This document shows positions 19,372 through 30,107 of a DNA stretch of 64,000 nt, piece after piece. A program made the position numbers and the translations under genes. The notes beneath the pieces were generated by a model that saw only the letters and a program-made list of their open reading frames with translations, did no database searches and was not told the origin of the DNA. Source of the stretch: Hydrogenophaga crocea (GTDB lineage: Bacteria; Pseudomonadota; Gammaproteobacteria; Burkholderiales; Burkholderiaceae_C); NCBI RefSeq assembly GCF_011388215.1, contig NZ_CP049989.1, forward strand, positions 1,674,001 through 1,738,000. Reading direction: 5' to 3'. Position 1 is the stretch's first letter. Every line of letters begins with the position of its first letter.

Positions 19372-20469
19372 TCAGCCCAGCGCGCGCAACGGGTGCGCGA
19401 ACGCGGGCCAGGGCGGCTCGAAGAAGGCCGCCACGTGTTCGGGGCTCACGTCCTCGATGCGGGCCGGATTCCACCGCGGGCTGTGGTCCTTGTCGACCGC
19501 GAGCGCGCGGATGCCTTCCACCGTTTCGCTCGCCGCGCCCGGGCGCAGGTGGAAGCAGCGCCGCACCAGGTTGCGTTCCATGCGCAGGTCGTCGGCCAGT
19601 CCCATGCCGCGCGCGCGGCGGATCTGCTCGAGCACCACGTGCAGCATCAGCGGCGATCGCTGGCGCAGCGTGGCCAGGGTCTCGGCGGCCCAGGCGTCGC
19701 TGGCCGCGGCTTCGAGCGCCGCGACGATGGCGGGCACGCTGGCCTGCCCGAACGCGGCGTTCACTTGCGCCATCGGCCAGGGCGCCGCGGGCGCGGCGGA
19801 CTGCAGGTGGCTTTCGACCCAGCGCTGCACCGCTTCGCCATTCTCAAACGGCGTGCTGCCCAGGCTGGCCCAGAGGTTGGGCAGGCGCTGCGCCTCGATG
19901 TGCCCGTCGGCCAGGCCCGCGCTCAGCGCTTCGCGGCCCTGCAGCACGCGGCCCGTGAGCGCGAGGTACTCGCCCAGGTGGCCGCTGCAGCGGCTCAGGA
20001 AGTAGCCGCCGCCGACGTCCGGGAACAGGCCGATGTTGGTCTCGGGCATGGCGAGCTTGCTGCGCTCGGTGACCACGCGCAGGCTTGCGCCCTGGCTGAT
20101 GCCCATGCCCCCGCCCATGCAGATGCCGTCCATGAAGGCGATGTAGGGCTTGGGGTAGGTGTGGATCAGGTGGTTGAGCGCGTATTCCTCGGTGAAGAAG
20201 TCTTCGAGCTCGGGGTTGCCGGCCAGCGCGGCCTGGTGGAAGAAACGGATGTCGCCGCCCGCGCAGAAGGCGCCGAACGGGCCTTCCTTGTTGACGCCGC
20301 GGATGGCCACCGCGATCACGCCCGGGTCCTCGCGCCACGCGATCAGCGCGGCGCCGAGCGCGCGGATCATCTCGAGCGACAAGGCGTTGAGGGCCTTGGG
20401 GCGGTTGAGCGTGATCAGGCCGACACGGCCCTGGACTTCGACGATGACGGTGGGCTCGGGCGAGGACAT
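19372..20469 (-). CDS. Enoyl-CoA hydratase/isomerase family, 3-hydroxyisobutyryl-CoA hydrolase-like
   Basis: A 365-residue crotonase-superfamily protein with the long C-terminal domain typical of 3-hydroxyisobutyryl-CoA hydrolases of valine degradation. The oxyanion-hole strands are GAFCAGGDIRFF and ICMGGGMGIS; the catalytic acid is in AMPETNIGLFPDVGGGYFLSR; the C-terminal half has LRQRSPLMLHVVLEQIRRARGM, EGIRALAVDKDHSPRWNP and the final FFEPPW. The ATG at 20469 has AGGAG nine bases upstream; an in-frame TTG lies at 20475. It follows the DMT permease gene by 24 bp. Exact substrate is not proven; a generic enoyl-CoA hydratase is less likely given the length. Confidence 0.85.
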   Translation of the reverse strand: MSSPEPTVIVEVQGRVGLITLNRPKALNALSLEMIRALGAALIAWREDPGVIAVAIRGVNKEGPFGAFCAGGDIRFFHQAALAGNPELEDFFTEEYALNHLIHTYPKPYIAFMDGICMGGGMGISQGASLRVVTERSKLAMPETNIGLFPDVGGGYFLSRCSGHLGEYLALTGRVLQGREALSAGLADGHIEAQRLPNLWASLGSTPFENGEAVQRWVESHLQSAAPAAPWPMAQVNAAFGQASVPAIVAALEAAASDAWAAETLATLRQRSPLMLHVVLEQIRRARGMGLADDLRMERNLVRRCFHLRPGAASETVEGIRALAVDKDHSPRWNPARIEDVSPEHVAAFFEPPWPAFAHPLRALG

Positions 20470-20493
20470 GACCAATCTCTCCTGCGAAAAAAC

Positions 20494-21510
20494 TCAGTCG
20501 GGTCGCTGGGGTGAGGATTCCAGCGTCTGGATGCGGGGCGCGCCACTGCGCGAACGCCAGCCCAGCAGTTCGTTGACGACCAGCGCACCGATCACCAGCG
20601 TGCCACCGAACAGCACCTCGCGACCGGGCGCCTCGCCCGCGCCGAGCCAGGCCAGCAGGATGCCGAAGATCACTTCGAGCAGGGCCAGCAGCGAGACCTC
20701 GGGCGCCTTGAGCGAACGCGCGCAGACCACGGCCAGCGCGCAGGGAATGGCCAGTTGCACCAGACCCAGCAGCGCGAGCCAGCCGATGTCGGCCGCGGTG
20801 GCATTGAAGGGCAGCGCGAGCGGCAGCGTGAACAGCGAAGACACCAGCGCGCCGAGCAGCACCGAGGGCACGAGGTCGATCTTTTCGCCATGGGTCTGGC
20901 TGCGCTGCACCACGGTCCAGTTGATCGCCGCGGCCGTCGGCACGCACAGCGCCGCGAGCGAGCCGGCCACCAGCGCGCCGGTGTCCACGGCCGCGTCGCC
21001 GAAGGCCTGCAGGAACTGGCTGCCGTACATGTAGACGATGCCCAGGCCCGCGGCCACGATGGCCGCCCAGGTGCGCAGCGCCAGCCGCTGGCCGAGCGTG
21101 AAACGCGCCACCAGCGCCGTGAGCAGCGGGCCCACCGACATGATGATGAGCACGTTGGCGACGGTGGTGAAGGTCAGCGCCAGCATGAAGGCAGTGAACA
21201 TCACGCTCCAGCACAGGCCGCTGATCCAGAACGGGGTGGAGCCGGGCAGCACGCCCCAGTGGCGGTGCAGCAGGCCCTCGCCCGCCTTGGGCACCAGCGC
21301 GCCGCTCGCGCGGTCGGCCGCGCGCCACAGCGGCAGGATCAGCAGCAGCGACAAGGCCGTGAAGGCGCTGCGCCAGAACGTGACCTCGAAGCGCGCCGCC
21401 GATTCGAGCTGGCGCGACACCACGCCCGCGATCGACCACATGAGGGTGACCGCGACCATGAGCAGCACCGCCTGCGTGTGCGTCAGGCGGCTGAGCGCGC
21501 GAAACGGCAT
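20494..21510 (-). CDS. EamA/DMT-family permease
   Basis: A 338-residue inner-membrane protein with about ten hydrophobic helices in two EamA repeats. The first starts at AVLLMVAVTLMWSIAGVVSR; the second includes PTAAAINWTVVQRSQ and ends LALLEVIFGILLAWLGAGEAPGREVLFGGTLVIGALVVNEL, the usual second-repeat terminus. Family members export metabolites or amino acids; the substrate here is unknown. A loop of about 40 residues between helices 2 and 3 (ADRASGALVPKAGEG region) is longer than usual. It starts 7 bp after typA and may be read through from the rimP-typA operon. Confidence 0.85.
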   Translation of the reverse strand: MPFRALSRLTHTQAVLLMVAVTLMWSIAGVVSRQLESAARFEVTFWRSAFTALSLLLILPLWRAADRASGALVPKAGEGLLHRHWGVLPGSTPFWISGLCWSVMFTAFMLALTFTTVANVLIIMSVGPLLTALVARFTLGQRLALRTWAAIVAAGLGIVYMYGSQFLQAFGDAAVDTGALVAGSLAALCVPTAAAINWTVVQRSQTHGEKIDLVPSVLLGALVSSLFTLPLALPFNATAADIGWLALLGLVQLAIPCALAVVCARSLKAPEVSLLALLEVIFGILLAWLGAGEAPGREVLFGGTLVIGALVVNELLGWRSRSGAPRIQTLESSPQRPD

Positions 21511-21517
21511 GGCGGGA

Positions 21518-23344
21518 TCAGGCTTCGCGGCTGGCGCGCTTGCGCTCGTGCTCCTTCAGGAAGCGCTTGCGCAGGCGGATGCTCTTGGGCGTGATCTCGA
21601 CCAGCTCGTCGTCTTCGATGAACTCGACGCCGTATTCGAGCGTGAGCTGGATCGGCGGCGTGATCTTGATCGCGTCTTCCTTGCCGCTGACGCGGAAGTT
21701 GGTGAGCTGCTTGGTGCGGGTGGCGTTGACCACGAGGTCGTTGTCGCGGCTGTGGATGCCCACGATCATGCCCTCGTACACCGGGTCGTTGGCCTTCACG
21801 AACATGCGGCCGCGGTCGTCGAGCTTGCCGAGCGCGTAGTTGAAGATCTCGCCGTCGTCCATGCTGATGAGCACGCCGTTCTTGCGGCCGGCCACCTCGC
21901 CCTTGTGCGGCTCGTAGCCGTCGAAGATGTTGGCGATCAGGCCCGAGCCACGCGTGAGGTTCAGGAACTCGTTGCTGAAGCCGATCAGGCCGCGCGCCGG
22001 GATGCGGTACTCCAGGCGCACGCGGCCACGGCCGTCCGGGTCCATGTTGAGCAGCTCGCCCTTGCGCTCGCCCAGGGCCTGCATCACGGCGCCCTGGTGG
22101 GCTTCCTCGATGTCGGCGGTGACGAGTTCGATCGGCTCCAGGCGTTCGCCGTTCTCTTCCTTGAACACCACGCGCGGCTTGGACACGGCCAGCTCGTAGC
22201 CTTCGCGGCGCATGTTCTCGAGCAGGATGGTCAGGTGCAGTTCACCGCGGCCCGAGACCTCGAACACGCCGTCTTCGTCGGTGGCCTTCACGCGCAGGGC
22301 CACGTTGCTCTGCAGTTCTTTCTGCAGGCGGTCCCAGATCTGGCGGCTGGTGACGAACTTGCCTTCGCGACCGGCCAGCGGGCTGGTGTTGACGCAGAAG
22401 TTCATGGTCAGCGTGGGCTCGTCCACCTTGAGCATGGGCAGCGGCTGCGGGTTGGCGGGGTCGGTCAGCGTCACGCCGATGCCGATGTCCTCGATGCCGT
22501 TGATGAGCACGATGTCGCCGGGGCCGGCTTCGGGGGCCTGCACGCGGTCCAGGCCCTGGAAGGTCAGCACCTGGTTGACGCGGCCCTTGAAGCTCTTGCC
22601 GTCCGGCCCTTCCATCACGAGCACGTCCATGGCGGGCTTGATGGTGCCGGCGCTGATGCGGCCCACGCCGATGCGGCCCACGAAGCTCGAGTAGTCGAGC
22701 GCGGAGATCTGCAGCTGCAGCGGCGCGGCGGGATCGCCCTGGTGCGCCGGCACGTGCTTGAGCACGGTCTCGAACAGGGCCGACATGTCGGGGCCCCACT
22801 GCTCGCCGGCCGGGCCTTCTTCGAGCGAAGACCAGCCGTTGATGCCCGAGGCGTAGACCACGGGGAAGTCGAGCTGTTCGTCGGTGGCGCCGAGCTTGTC
22901 GAACAGGTCGAAGGCGGCGTTGATGACCTTGTCGGGGTTGGCGCCGGGCTTGTCGACCTTGTTCACCACCACGATGGGCTTCAGGCCCAGGGCCAGCGCC
23001 TTCTTGGTCACGAAGCGGGTCTGCGGCATGGGGCCTTCCTGGGCGTCGATCAGCAGCAGCACGCCGTCGACCATGGACAGCGCGCGCTCGACCTCGCCGC
23101 CGAAGTCCGCGTGGCCCGGGGTGTCGACGATGTTGATGTGCGTGCCCTTCCAGCTCACCGCGCAGTTCTTGGCGAGGATGGTGATGCCGCGCTCGCGTTC
23201 GATGGCGTTGTTGTCCATCACGGTGTCGACCACCTTCTCGTGTTCGGCGAAGGTGCCCGACTGGCGCAGCAGCTGGTCGACCATGGTGGTCTTGCCGTGG
23301 TCGACGTGGGCAATGATGGCGATGTTGCGGATGGGTCTGCTCAT
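21518..23344 (-). CDS. typA: Ribosome-binding GTPase TypA/BipA
   Basis: A 608-residue translational GTPase of full length, involved in 50S assembly and stress or cold adaptation. G1 is [15 protein letters not shown] (residues about 12-26), G3 [13 protein letters not shown]4 NKVDKPGA. Domains II and III and the BipA-specific C-terminal region follow, including [57 protein letters not shown] and the Lys/Arg-rich tail [17 protein letters not shown]. Its start codon overlaps the truB stop (ATGA), marking it as the sixth gene of the rimP operon. Confidence 0.97.
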   Translation of the reverse strand: MSRPIRNIAIIAHVDHGKTTMVDQLLRQSGTFAEHEKVVDTVMDNNAIERERGITILAKNCAVSWKGTHINIVDTPGHADFGGEVERALSMVDGVLLLIDAQEGPMPQTRFVTKKALALGLKPIVVVNKVDKPGANPDKVINAAFDLFDKLGATDEQLDFPVVYASGINGWSSLEEGPAGEQWGPDMSALFETVLKHVPAHQGDPAAPLQLQISALDYSSFVGRIGVGRISAGTIKPAMDVLVMEGPDGKSFKGRVNQVLTFQGLDRVQAPEAGPGDIVLINGIEDIGIGVTLTDPANPQPLPMLKVDEPTLTMNFCVNTSPLAGREGKFVTSRQIWDRLQKELQSNVALRVKATDEDGVFEVSGRGELHLTILLENMRREGYELAVSKPRVVFKEENGERLEPIELVTADIEEAHQGAVMQALGERKGELLNMDPDGRGRVRLEYRIPARGLIGFSNEFLNLTRGSGLIANIFDGYEPHKGEVAGRKNGVLISMDDGEIFNYALGKLDDRGRMFVKANDPVYEGMIVGIHSRDNDLVVNATRTKQLTNFRVSGKEDAIKITPPIQLTLEYGVEFIEDDELVEITPKSIRLRKRFLKEHERKRASREA

Positions 23345-24318
23345 GGTGTGGCCTCTGAGGTGTCGAGGATTTGCTGGATGTCGGTCGGGCTCAGCAAGCG
23401 GCCCGGAATGAGTTCACCGCCCTGCGTGTGGGCGGTGCCCAGCAGAACGGCTTGGGGGTGTGCGGACGAGGCGGCGGGGCCGAACACGGCCACGCGCTCG
23501 CGGTTGGGCCAGTCGCCGCGGCGGCGCACGCCGCTCAGAAAGCGCCCGGCATGCTCGGCATCGAGCGTGACGCGCTCGTGACCGCCAAGCAGCGCATCGA
23601 CCGGCCGCAGCGCCGCCAGGCGCTGCGCTTCGGGCAAGGCCTCGAAGGCCTCGAGCGTGATCGCGTCGGTCACGCTGAAGGGGCCGGTGGCCACGCGGCG
23701 CAGCGCGATCAGGTGGCCACCGCAGCCCAGGGCTTCGCCGATGTCTTCGCCCAGGGTGCGGATGTAGGTGCCCTTGCTGCAGACCACGCGCAGGCGCAGC
23801 TGCGGCGCGTCGCCATCGAGGCGCATGTCGAGCAGCTCGATCTCGTGGATGGTCACGCGGCGCGGCTCGCGCTCCACGGTTTCGCCATCGCGCGCGTATT
23901 CGTAGAGGGCCTTGCCGTCTTTCTTGAGCGCGCTGTGCATGGGCGGCACCTGCTCGATCTCACCCATGAAGCGGTCGAGCACCTCGACCACCTGGCCCAC
24001 GCTGCATTGCACCGCGCGCGTGGCGATCACCTCGCCCTCGGCGTCGGCCGTGCTGGTGCGCACGCCCAGGCGCACCGTGGTCTCGTAGGTCTTGTCCGCG
24101 TCGAGGTGGAGCTGGCTGAACTTGGTGGCCGCGCCGAAACACAGCGGCAGCACGCCGGTGGCCAGCGGGTCGAGCGTGCCGGTGTGGCCGGCCTTCTCGG
24201 CGCGCAGCAGCCACTTGGCCTTCTGCAAGGCCTGGTTGCTGGAGAGACCCAGCGGCTTGTCGAGCAACAACACCCCATGCACAGGGCGCCGTTGCACCCT
24301 GGTGCGTGGCGCGTGCAT
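23341..24318 (-). CDS. truB: tRNA pseudouridine(55) synthase
   Basis: A 325-residue TruB-family enzyme making pseudouridine 55 in the T-loop of tRNAs. The motif [12 protein letters not shown] carries the catalytic Asp50; [20 protein letters not shown] precedes it, and [10 protein letters not shown] and [19 protein letters not shown] follow. A C-terminal PUA-like stretch is present ([16 protein letters not shown]). The ATG at 24318 shares a base with the rbfA stop (TGATG); an in-frame GTG lies one codon upstream. Coupled to typA by an ATGA overlap. Confidence 0.96.
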   Translation of the reverse strand: MHAPRTRVQRRPVHGVLLLDKPLGLSSNQALQKAKWLLRAEKAGHTGTLDPLATGVLPLCFGAATKFSQLHLDADKTYETTVRLGVRTSTADAEGEVIATRAVQCSVGQVVEVLDRFMGEIEQVPPMHSALKKDGKALYEYARDGETVEREPRRVTIHEIELLDMRLDGDAPQLRLRVVCSKGTYIRTLGEDIGEALGCGGHLIALRRVATGPFSVTDAITLEAFEALPEAQRLAALRPVDALLGGHERVTLDAEHAGRFLSGVRRRGDWPNRERVAVFGPAASSAHPQAVLLGTAHTQGGELIPGRLLSPTDIQQILDTSEATP

Positions 24319-24695
24319 CACTCGTCCTCGTTCTTGGAACGCGAAGCCACGGCCTTGGAGATCAAGGCGTTCATGTCGGCCGCGCGCTCGGTGGTGCGGT
24401 CGAACACGAAGTGCAGCGTGGGCACGGTGTGGATGTGCAGGCGCTTGAACAGCGCGTTGCGCAGGAAACCGGCCGCGGCGTTGAGGCCTTCGGCGGTTTC
24501 CTCCGGGTTGCCGGTGAGCAGGCTGAAGAACACCTTGGCGTGCGCGTAGTCGGGCGTGACCTCGACCGCGTTGAGCGTGACCATGCCCACGCGCGGGTCC
24601 TTCAACTCGCGCGCGATCAGCTCGGCCAGATCGCGCTGGATCTGGTCGGCCACGCGGTAGCCGCGGTTGGGAACGGAAGACGCCTTGCGGGGCAT
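24318..24695 (-). CDS. rbfA: Ribosome-binding factor A
   Basis: A 125-residue KH-like fold protein that matures the 5' end of 16S rRNA in 30S subunits. The family pattern is clear: [49 protein letters not shown] split around [11 protein letters not shown], and [15 protein letters not shown]. It lies between infB (24 bp) and truB (1-bp overlap), the standard nusA-infB-rbfA-truB order. Confidence 0.96.
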   Translation of the reverse strand: MPRKASSVPNRGYRVADQIQRDLAELIARELKDPRVGMVTLNAVEVTPDYAHAKVFFSLLTGNPEETAEGLNAAAGFLRNALFKRLHIHTVPTLHFVFDRTTERAADMNALISKAVASRSKNEDE

Positions 24696-24719
24696 GGGAA
24701 TCTCGCTTTGCCGGGGTGC

Positions 24720-27578
24720 TTACAGCGTGCGCGCCACTTCCTTGACCTCAAAGAACTCGAGCTGGTCGCCCTCTTTGATGTCGTTGTAGTTGCGCAGCTT
24801 GATACCGCACTCGAAGCCTTCCTTGACCTCGCGCACGTCGTCCTTGAGGCGCTTGAGCGATTCGAGCTCGCCCGTGTGCACCACCACGTTGTCGCGCAGC
24901 AGCCGGTAGTGGGCCGAGCGCGTGACCTGGCCCGAGGTGACCATACAGCCGGCCACGGTACCGATCTTGGAGGCCACAAACACCGTGCGGATCTCGGCCA
25001 TGCCGATGACCTCTTCGCGCTTTTCGGGCGCGAGCATGCCGGACATGGCCGCTTTCAGCTCGTCGACCGCGTCGTAGATGATGTTGTAGTAGCGCAGGTC
25101 GATCTCGTTGCCCTCGGCCAGCTTGCGCGCACCGGCATCGGCGCGCACGTTGAAGCCGATGACCACAGCGCCCGAGGCGATCGCGAGGTTGATGTCGCTC
25201 TCGCTGATGCCGCCAACGCCCGCGTACACGAGCTGCACCCGCACCTCTTCGGTCGAGAGCTTGAGCAGCGCGGCGGCCAGTGCCTCCTGCGAGCCCTGCA
25301 CGTCGGCCTTGAGGATGATGGGCAGGGTCTTGACCTCGCCCGCCGACATGTCGGCGAACATGTTCTCGAGCTTGGCGGCCTGCTGCTTGGCGAGCTTGGT
25401 GCTGCGGTACTTGCCCGCGCGGTAGGTGGCGATCTCGCGCGCGCGGCGCTCGTCGGCCATCACCATGAACTCGTCGCCGGCCTGCGGCACTTCGGCCAGG
25501 CCCTGGATCTCCACCGGAATGGAGGGGCCGGCTTCCTTGGTGTTGCGGCCGTTCTCGTCGAGCATGGCGCGCACGCGGCCCGAGGTCTGGCCCGCCAGCA
25601 CCACGTCGCCGACCTTGAGCGTGCCGCTTTGCACCAGCACGGTGGCCACGGCGCCGCGGCCCTTGTCGAGGCGGGCTTCGATCACCAGGCCCTTGGCCAT
25701 GGCGTCCACCGGCGCCTTGAGCTCGAGCACCTCGGCCTGCAGCAGCACCTGCTCGAGCAGTTCGTCGATGCCCAGGCCGGTCTTGGCCGACACCGCCACG
25801 AAGGGCGATTCACCGCCGAATTCCTCGGGCACCACCTCTTCGCCCACGAGCTCGGACTTCACGCGCTCGATGTTGGCTTCGGGCTTGTCGGCCTTGGTCA
25901 TGGCGACCACGATGGGAACGCCCGCGGCCTTGGCGTGCTTGATGGCTTCCTTGGTCTGCGGCATCACGCCGTCGTCGGCGGCGCAGACCAGGATCACGAT
26001 GTCGGTGGCCTGGGCACCGCGCGCACGCATGGCCGTGAAGGCCTCGTGACCCGGGGTGTCGAGGAAGGTCACCATGCCGCGCGGCGTGTCCACGTGGTAG
26101 GCGCCGATGTGCTGCGTGATGCCGCCGGCCTCGCCCGCGGCCACCTTGGCGCGGCGGATGTAGTCGAGCAGCGAGGTCTTGCCGTGGTCCACGTGGCCCA
26201 TGACGGTGACCACGGGCGCGCGCGGCAGCGCCTCGGCCTGCTGGCCCTGCACCTCTTCCTCGGTGAAGGCCTCGGGGTCGTCGAGGGCGGCCTGCACCGC
26301 CTTGTGGCCCAGTTCTTCCACCAGGATCATCGCGGTGTCCTGGTCGAGCGACTGGTTGATCGTGACCATCTGGCCCAGCTTCATGAGCTGCTTGATCACC
26401 TCGGACGACTTCACCGACATCTTGTGCGCGAGCTCGGCCACCGTGATGGTCTCGGGCACGTGCACCTCGATCTGCTTGAACTCGGCGGGCGCCTGGAAGC
26501 TGCCCTGGCCGTCGCGGCTGTCGCGGCTGTCGCCGCGGCGGCCCTTGGGCCCGCTGCGCCAGTTGCTGCGGCCCGAGCTGGTGTCGCCACGGGTCTTGAT
26601 CTCTTTCTTCTTGGCCGCGTCGTCCTTCCAGGTGGAAGACAGGTTCTCCGACTTGACCTCTTTCTTGCCGGCGGTGCCGGGCGCGGCCGGCGTGGCGGCC
26701 GCGGGCGCCTTGGCGGGCGTGCCCGCGGGCTTGTGCAGCGTGCCCTTGAGGCCGGCCTTCGCGTCGGGCGCGGGCTCGGGCTTCTTGGCCACCAGCGTCT
26801 TCGCGGGCGCGGCCATCATGGCGCGGATGTTGGCGGCCTCGGCTTCGGCCTTGCGGCGGCGCTCGAGCAGGTCGGCGGCGCGCGCCTCTTCGGCCTTCTT
26901 GTCTTCGGCGGCCTTGGCCGCGGCGGCCGCGGCAGCGGCTTCCTTGTCCGGCCCCTTGACCTTCACGGCCACGGGCTTGGCCGGCGCAGCCGCTTCGGCG
27001 GCAGGCGCAGCGGCCTCTTTGGGCGCGGCGGCGTCGGCCGCGGCTTTGGCGGCCGCAGCGGCTTCGGCCGCGGCCTTGGCGGCGGCCGCGGCTTCGGCGG
27101 CACGGGCCTCTTCGGCTTCACGCGCGGCGCGCTTGGCGGCCAGCTCTTCTTCCTGGCGGCGGATCAGCTCGGCCTGGCGGCGGGCCTCTTCCTCGCGGCG
27201 GGCCAGCTCGGCCGGGTCGATCGCCGGCACCGCGGGTTCGGCCGCGGGCGCCTCGGCCTCGGTCGTCGTGGGCTCGTCATCGCGCTTGATGAAGGTGCGC
27301 TTCTTGCGCACCTCGACCTGGATCGTGCGCGCACGGCCCATGGCGTCGGCCTGCTTGATCTCGGACGTGGACTTCTTGACCAGCGTGATCTTTTTGCGCT
27401 CGCCGCTGGCGGTGCCGTGTGCGGCCTGCAGGTGGCCGAGCAGGCGCTGCTTGTCGGCTTCGGTGATGGGATCGGACGGCGCGGACTTGCGCACACCCGC
27501 GGCCGTGAGCTGCTCGAGCAGCACGGCGGCGGGTTTGTTCAGTTCGGCGGCGAATTCGGCGACGGTGGTACTGGTCAT
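24720..27578 (-). CDS. infB: Translation initiation factor IF-2
   Basis: A 952-residue IF-2 with a long Ala/Glu/Lys-rich N-terminal region. The N-terminal IF2_N fold begins [23 protein letters not shown], and a second IF2_N-like segment ([25 protein letters not shown]) lies near residue 380. The G domain has G1 [12 protein letters not shown] from residue 461 and G3 DTPGHEAF; the G4 motif reads TKAD (561-564) instead of the usual NKxD. Domains II-IV and C-terminal [10 protein letters not shown] are complete. ATG at 27578 is preferred, with GGAG about 12 nt upstream. Downstream of nusA by 28 bp. Confidence 0.96.
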   Translation of the reverse strand: MTSTTVAEFAAELNKPAAVLLEQLTAAGVRKSAPSDPITEADKQRLLGHLQAAHGTASGERKKITLVKKSTSEIKQADAMGRARTIQVEVRKKRTFIKRDDEPTTTEAEAPAAEPAVPAIDPAELARREEEARRQAELIRRQEEELAAKRAAREAEEARAAEAAAAAKAAAEAAAAAKAAADAAAPKEAAAPAAEAAAPAKPVAVKVKGPDKEAAAAAAAAKAAEDKKAEEARAADLLERRRKAEAEAANIRAMMAAPAKTLVAKKPEPAPDAKAGLKGTLHKPAGTPAKAPAAATPAAPGTAGKKEVKSENLSSTWKDDAAKKKEIKTRGDTSSGRSNWRSGPKGRRGDSRDSRDGQGSFQAPAEFKQIEVHVPETITVAELAHKMSVKSSEVIKQLMKLGQMVTINQSLDQDTAMILVEELGHKAVQAALDDPEAFTEEEVQGQQAEALPRAPVVTVMGHVDHGKTSLLDYIRRAKVAAGEAGGITQHIGAYHVDTPRGMVTFLDTPGHEAFTAMRARGAQATDIVILVCAADDGVMPQTKEAIKHAKAAGVPIVVAMTKADKPEANIERVKSELVGEEVVPEEFGGESPFVAVSAKTGLGIDELLEQVLLQAEVLELKAPVDAMAKGLVIEARLDKGRGAVATVLVQSGTLKVGDVVLAGQTSGRVRAMLDENGRNTKEAGPSIPVEIQGLAEVPQAGDEFMVMADERRAREIATYRAGKYRSTKLAKQQAAKLENMFADMSAGEVKTLPIILKADVQGSQEALAAALLKLSTEEVRVQLVYAGVGGISESDINLAIASGAVVIGFNVRADAGARKLAEGNEIDLRYYNIIYDAVDELKAAMSGMLAPEKREEVIGMAEIRTVFVASKIGTVAGCMVTSGQVTRSAHYRLLRDNVVVHTGELESLKRLKDDVREVKEGFECGIKLRNYNDIKEGDQLEFFEVKEVARTL

Positions 27579-27606
27579 GTGTGCTGTGCTCCGTGGGCCT
27601 CCGTGA

Positions 27607-29109
27607 TCAGGATTGCGGCTGCGCTTCGTCACCGGCGGTGAACCAGTGGGCGCGGGCTTTCATGATCAGGTCGGTGGCGTCCGCATCGGACTGGCCGGTG
27701 ATCTCGGTCAGTTCGTCGGTGGCCAGGTCGGCCAGGTCGTCGCGGGTGTGGATGCCGGCCTCGGCCAGCTTGGCAATCAGTTCGGGCGTGATGCCCTCGA
27801 GGTCCTTGAGGTTCTGCGACACCTCTTCGACGTTTTCCTCGCGCGCGATTTCCATCGTGAGCAGGGCGTCCTTGGCGCGCGTGCGCAGCTCGTTGACGGT
27901 GTCTTCGTCGAAGGACTCGATCTCGAGCATTTCCTGCAGCGGCACGTAGGCCACCTCTTCGAGGCTGGTGAAGCCTTCCTCGATCAGGATGTCGGCGATC
28001 TCCTGGTCCACGTCGAGCTTGGACATGAACAGCTCGCGGATGCCGCTGGCCTCTTCGGCCTGCTTCTGGGCCGATTCGTCGGCCGTCATGATGTTGATGC
28101 GCCAACCCGTGAGTTCGCTGGCCAGACGCACGTTCTGGCCGCCGCGGCCGATGGCGATCGCGAGGTTCTCCTCGTCGACCACCACGTCCATGGCGTGGCG
28201 CTCTTCGTCGACCACGATGGACACCACGTTGGCCGGCGCGAGCGCGCCGATCACGAACTGCGCCGGGTCTTCGGACCACAGCACGATGTCCACGCGCTCA
28301 CCCGCGAGCTCGTTGGTGACGGCGTTCACGCGCGAACCGCGCACACCCACGCAGGTGCCGATCGGGTCGATGCGCTTGTCGAAGCTGTGCACGGCGATCT
28401 TGGCGCGCGAGCCCGGGTCACGGGCACATTTCTTGATTTCGAGCAGGCCCTGCTCGATCTCGGGCACTTCCTGGCGGAACAGCTCGATCATGAACTCGGG
28501 GGCCGAGCGCGACAGCAGGATGGGCGCGCCACGCAACGTGAGGTCGACCTCCATGATCATGGCGCGCACGCGATCGCCGGTGCGGAAGTTTTCCTTGGGA
28601 ATCATCTCGCCGCGCTTGAGGCGGCCTTCAACGCGGCCGCTCTCGACGATCAGGTCGCCCTTGTCCATGCGCTTGATGGTGCCGACGAAGATCTTGTCGC
28701 CGCGCGACATGAAGTCGTTGAGCAGCATCTCGCGCTCGGCATCGCGGATCTTCTGCAGGATGACCTGCTTGGCGGCCATGGCGCCGATACGGCCGATGGG
28801 CACGCTCTCGACCGGCTTCTCGATGTAGTCGCCTTCTTCGATGTCGGCGATCTCGTCGCGCGCATCGGACAGCAGCTCTTCGGCGTCGGGGTTCTGCAGG
28901 CCGGCTTCATCGGGCACCACGAGCCAGCGGCGGAAGGTTTCGTAGGCGCCCGTGTCCGGGTCCATGGCCACGCGGATGTCGACCTCGCCCTTGTAGAGCT
29001 TCTTCGTCGCCGAGGCCAGCGCCTGCTCGACCGCACCCAGCACCACGTCGCGCTCGACGTTCTTCTCGCGCGAGATGGCATCGATCAGCATCAACATTTC
29101 GCGGTTCAT
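27607..29109 (-). CDS. nusA: Transcription termination/antitermination factor NusA
   Basis: A 500-residue NusA. It begins [21 protein letters not shown] with the N-terminal RNA-polymerase-binding domain, then an S1 domain ([22 protein letters not shown]), KH1 and KH2 ([30 protein letters not shown]), and two acidic helix-hairpin repeats at the C terminus (about 370-420 and 440-495) as in E. coli. Known role: pausing, termination, antitermination and autoregulation of its operon. The ATG at 29109 is 49 bp after the rimP stop; upstream in-frame residues are not family sequence. Confidence 0.97.
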   Translation of the reverse strand: MNREMLMLIDAISREKNVERDVVLGAVEQALASATKKLYKGEVDIRVAMDPDTGAYETFRRWLVVPDEAGLQNPDAEELLSDARDEIADIEEGDYIEKPVESVPIGRIGAMAAKQVILQKIRDAEREMLLNDFMSRGDKIFVGTIKRMDKGDLIVESGRVEGRLKRGEMIPKENFRTGDRVRAMIMEVDLTLRGAPILLSRSAPEFMIELFRQEVPEIEQGLLEIKKCARDPGSRAKIAVHSFDKRIDPIGTCVGVRGSRVNAVTNELAGERVDIVLWSEDPAQFVIGALAPANVVSIVVDEERHAMDVVVDEENLAIAIGRGGQNVRLASELTGWRINIMTADESAQKQAEEASGIRELFMSKLDVDQEIADILIEEGFTSLEEVAYVPLQEMLEIESFDEDTVNELRTRAKDALLTMEIAREENVEEVSQNLKDLEGITPELIAKLAEAGIHTRDDLADLATDELTEITGQSDADATDLIMKARAHWFTAGDEAQPQS

Positions 29110-29158
29110 CGTTTTGCCTGCCTTTCCAGTTCGATCCTTGGTCTTGTCCTGCGGCGCC

Positions 29159-29743
29159 TCAGGCACCCGGGGCGCCCCGCCCCTTGAAATTCACGATCGG
29201 CGCCAGCCGCGCCTGTGCGATTTCGTCCAGCGTGAAGCCCAGCGCCTGCAACGGCGCGGCTTCGCGCTTCTTGCTCACGCGCTGGCCCGGCTTGGGCGGC
29301 GGCTCGTCGCTCCAGACGATCTGCCACTGCCCGGTCTGCGCCCAGCCCTCGGCCCGCTCGAGCGTGCCGCGGAATTTCTTGCGGTTGGCCGCCACAGCGC
29401 CATTGGCGCCGAGCGCGGCCTTGAGCGTGATGTCGACCACCTGGCCCTCGAAACGGCGGAAGTCGTTCTCGTGGCGCAGCGGGCGGTCGATGCCCGGCGA
29501 GCCCACCTCGAGCCGGCGGTAATCGGTGCCCTCGACCTCCAGCGCGTACTGCAGCTGGCGCGTGACGCGCTCGCAGTCCTCGACGGTCACGAACTGCTCG
29601 GTCGGCAGCGGCTGGCCCGCTTCGGGCGGCGTCCAGGGCAGGTCGATCGTCACGCGCAGCAAGCCGCCGGCGGACCGCTCCAGGTCCACCAGGTCAAAGC
29701 CGAGTCCGGCCACGGTTTGTGCGACGGTGTCTTGCCAGCCCAT
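29159..29743 (-). CDS. rimP: Ribosome maturation factor RimP
   Basis: A 194-residue RimP, needed for 30S maturation. The N-terminal domain is [24 protein letters not shown] with [33 protein letters not shown] divided by the [14 protein letters not shown] signature ([14 protein letters not shown] here). It is longer than the 150-residue E. coli protein because of an insertion of about 40 residues in the C-terminal SH3-like domain (near [18 protein letters not shown]). The ATG at 29743 has only a weak ribosome-binding site. First gene of the operon, preceded by a promoter and a terminator-like hairpin. Confidence 0.93.
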   Translation of the reverse strand: MGWQDTVAQTVAGLGFDLVDLERSAGGLLRVTIDLPWTPPEAGQPLPTEQFVTVEDCERVTRQLQYALEVEGTDYRRLEVGSPGIDRPLRHENDFRRFEGQVVDITLKAALGANGAVAANRKKFRGTLERAEGWAQTGQWQIVWSDEPPPKPGQRVSKKREAAPLQALGFTLDEIAQARLAPIVNFKGRGAPGA

Positions 29744-29784
29744 GAATGAAATGCGTCGAGCCGGTGACGGTTTCCCGCCCGGCC

Positions 29785-29817
29785 AAAAAAAATGGGCCGG
29801 TGGTAACCCGCCCATTT
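29785..29817 (-). terminator. Terminator/attenuator hairpin in the rimP-nusA leader
   Basis: On the minus strand AAATGGGC (29817-29810) pairs with GCCCATTT (29797-29790) across a 12-nt loop, followed by five more Ts to 29785. This is a classical intrinsic terminator. It lies about 10 nt downstream of the predicted start site of the rimP promoter and about 40 nt before rimP, so it could attenuate the whole operon, or it could end readthrough from the DUF2788 gene. Confidence 0.65.
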
Positions 29818-29832
29818 GGTCGTGAAGCGCGC

Positions 29833-29861
29833 ATTGTAGCCGCCCGGGGGGCCGCTAGCAA
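29833..29861 (-). promoter_or_regulatory. Sigma70 promoter of the rimP-nusA-infB operon
   Basis: Minus strand: -35 TTGCTA (29861-29856) and -10 TACAAT (29838-29833) separated by exactly 17 bp. Predicted start near 29826 gives a leader of about 83 nt containing the terminator-like hairpin. Confidence 0.65.
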
Positions 29862-29879
29862 GCCGCGAGCCAGGCTTTT

Positions 29880-30104
29880 TCAGATGCCGATCACCCACTG
29901 GATGAGGCTCTTGGCCAGAAACCCCACCATGCCGAAGGACAGCACCAGGAACAGCACGAAGGTGCCGAAGCGCCCGGCCTTGGATTCGCGCGCGAGCTTG
30001 TAGACGATGAACAGCATGTAGGCGATGAAGGCGCCGATGCCGAAGGTGAGACCGAATTGCGCGATCTGGGCCTCGGTGAAGCCCCACAGGGTGCCGGGGG
30101 GCAT
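29880..30104 (-). CDS. DUF2788 small membrane protein
   Basis: A 74-residue protein with two predicted membrane helices (about 16-36 and 47-68) joined by the conserved loop KLARESKAGRFGTF. The start MPPGTLWGFTEAQIAQFGLTFGIG and the loop match the DUF2788 family of betaproteobacterial small inner-membrane proteins. No function is known. It starts 3 bp after the DUF2189-like gene and is followed by the rimP promoter. Confidence 0.85.
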   Translation of the reverse strand: MPPGTLWGFTEAQIAQFGLTFGIGAFIAYMLFIVYKLARESKAGRFGTFVLFLVLSFGMVGFLAKSLIQWVIGI

Positions 30105-30107
30105 GGC

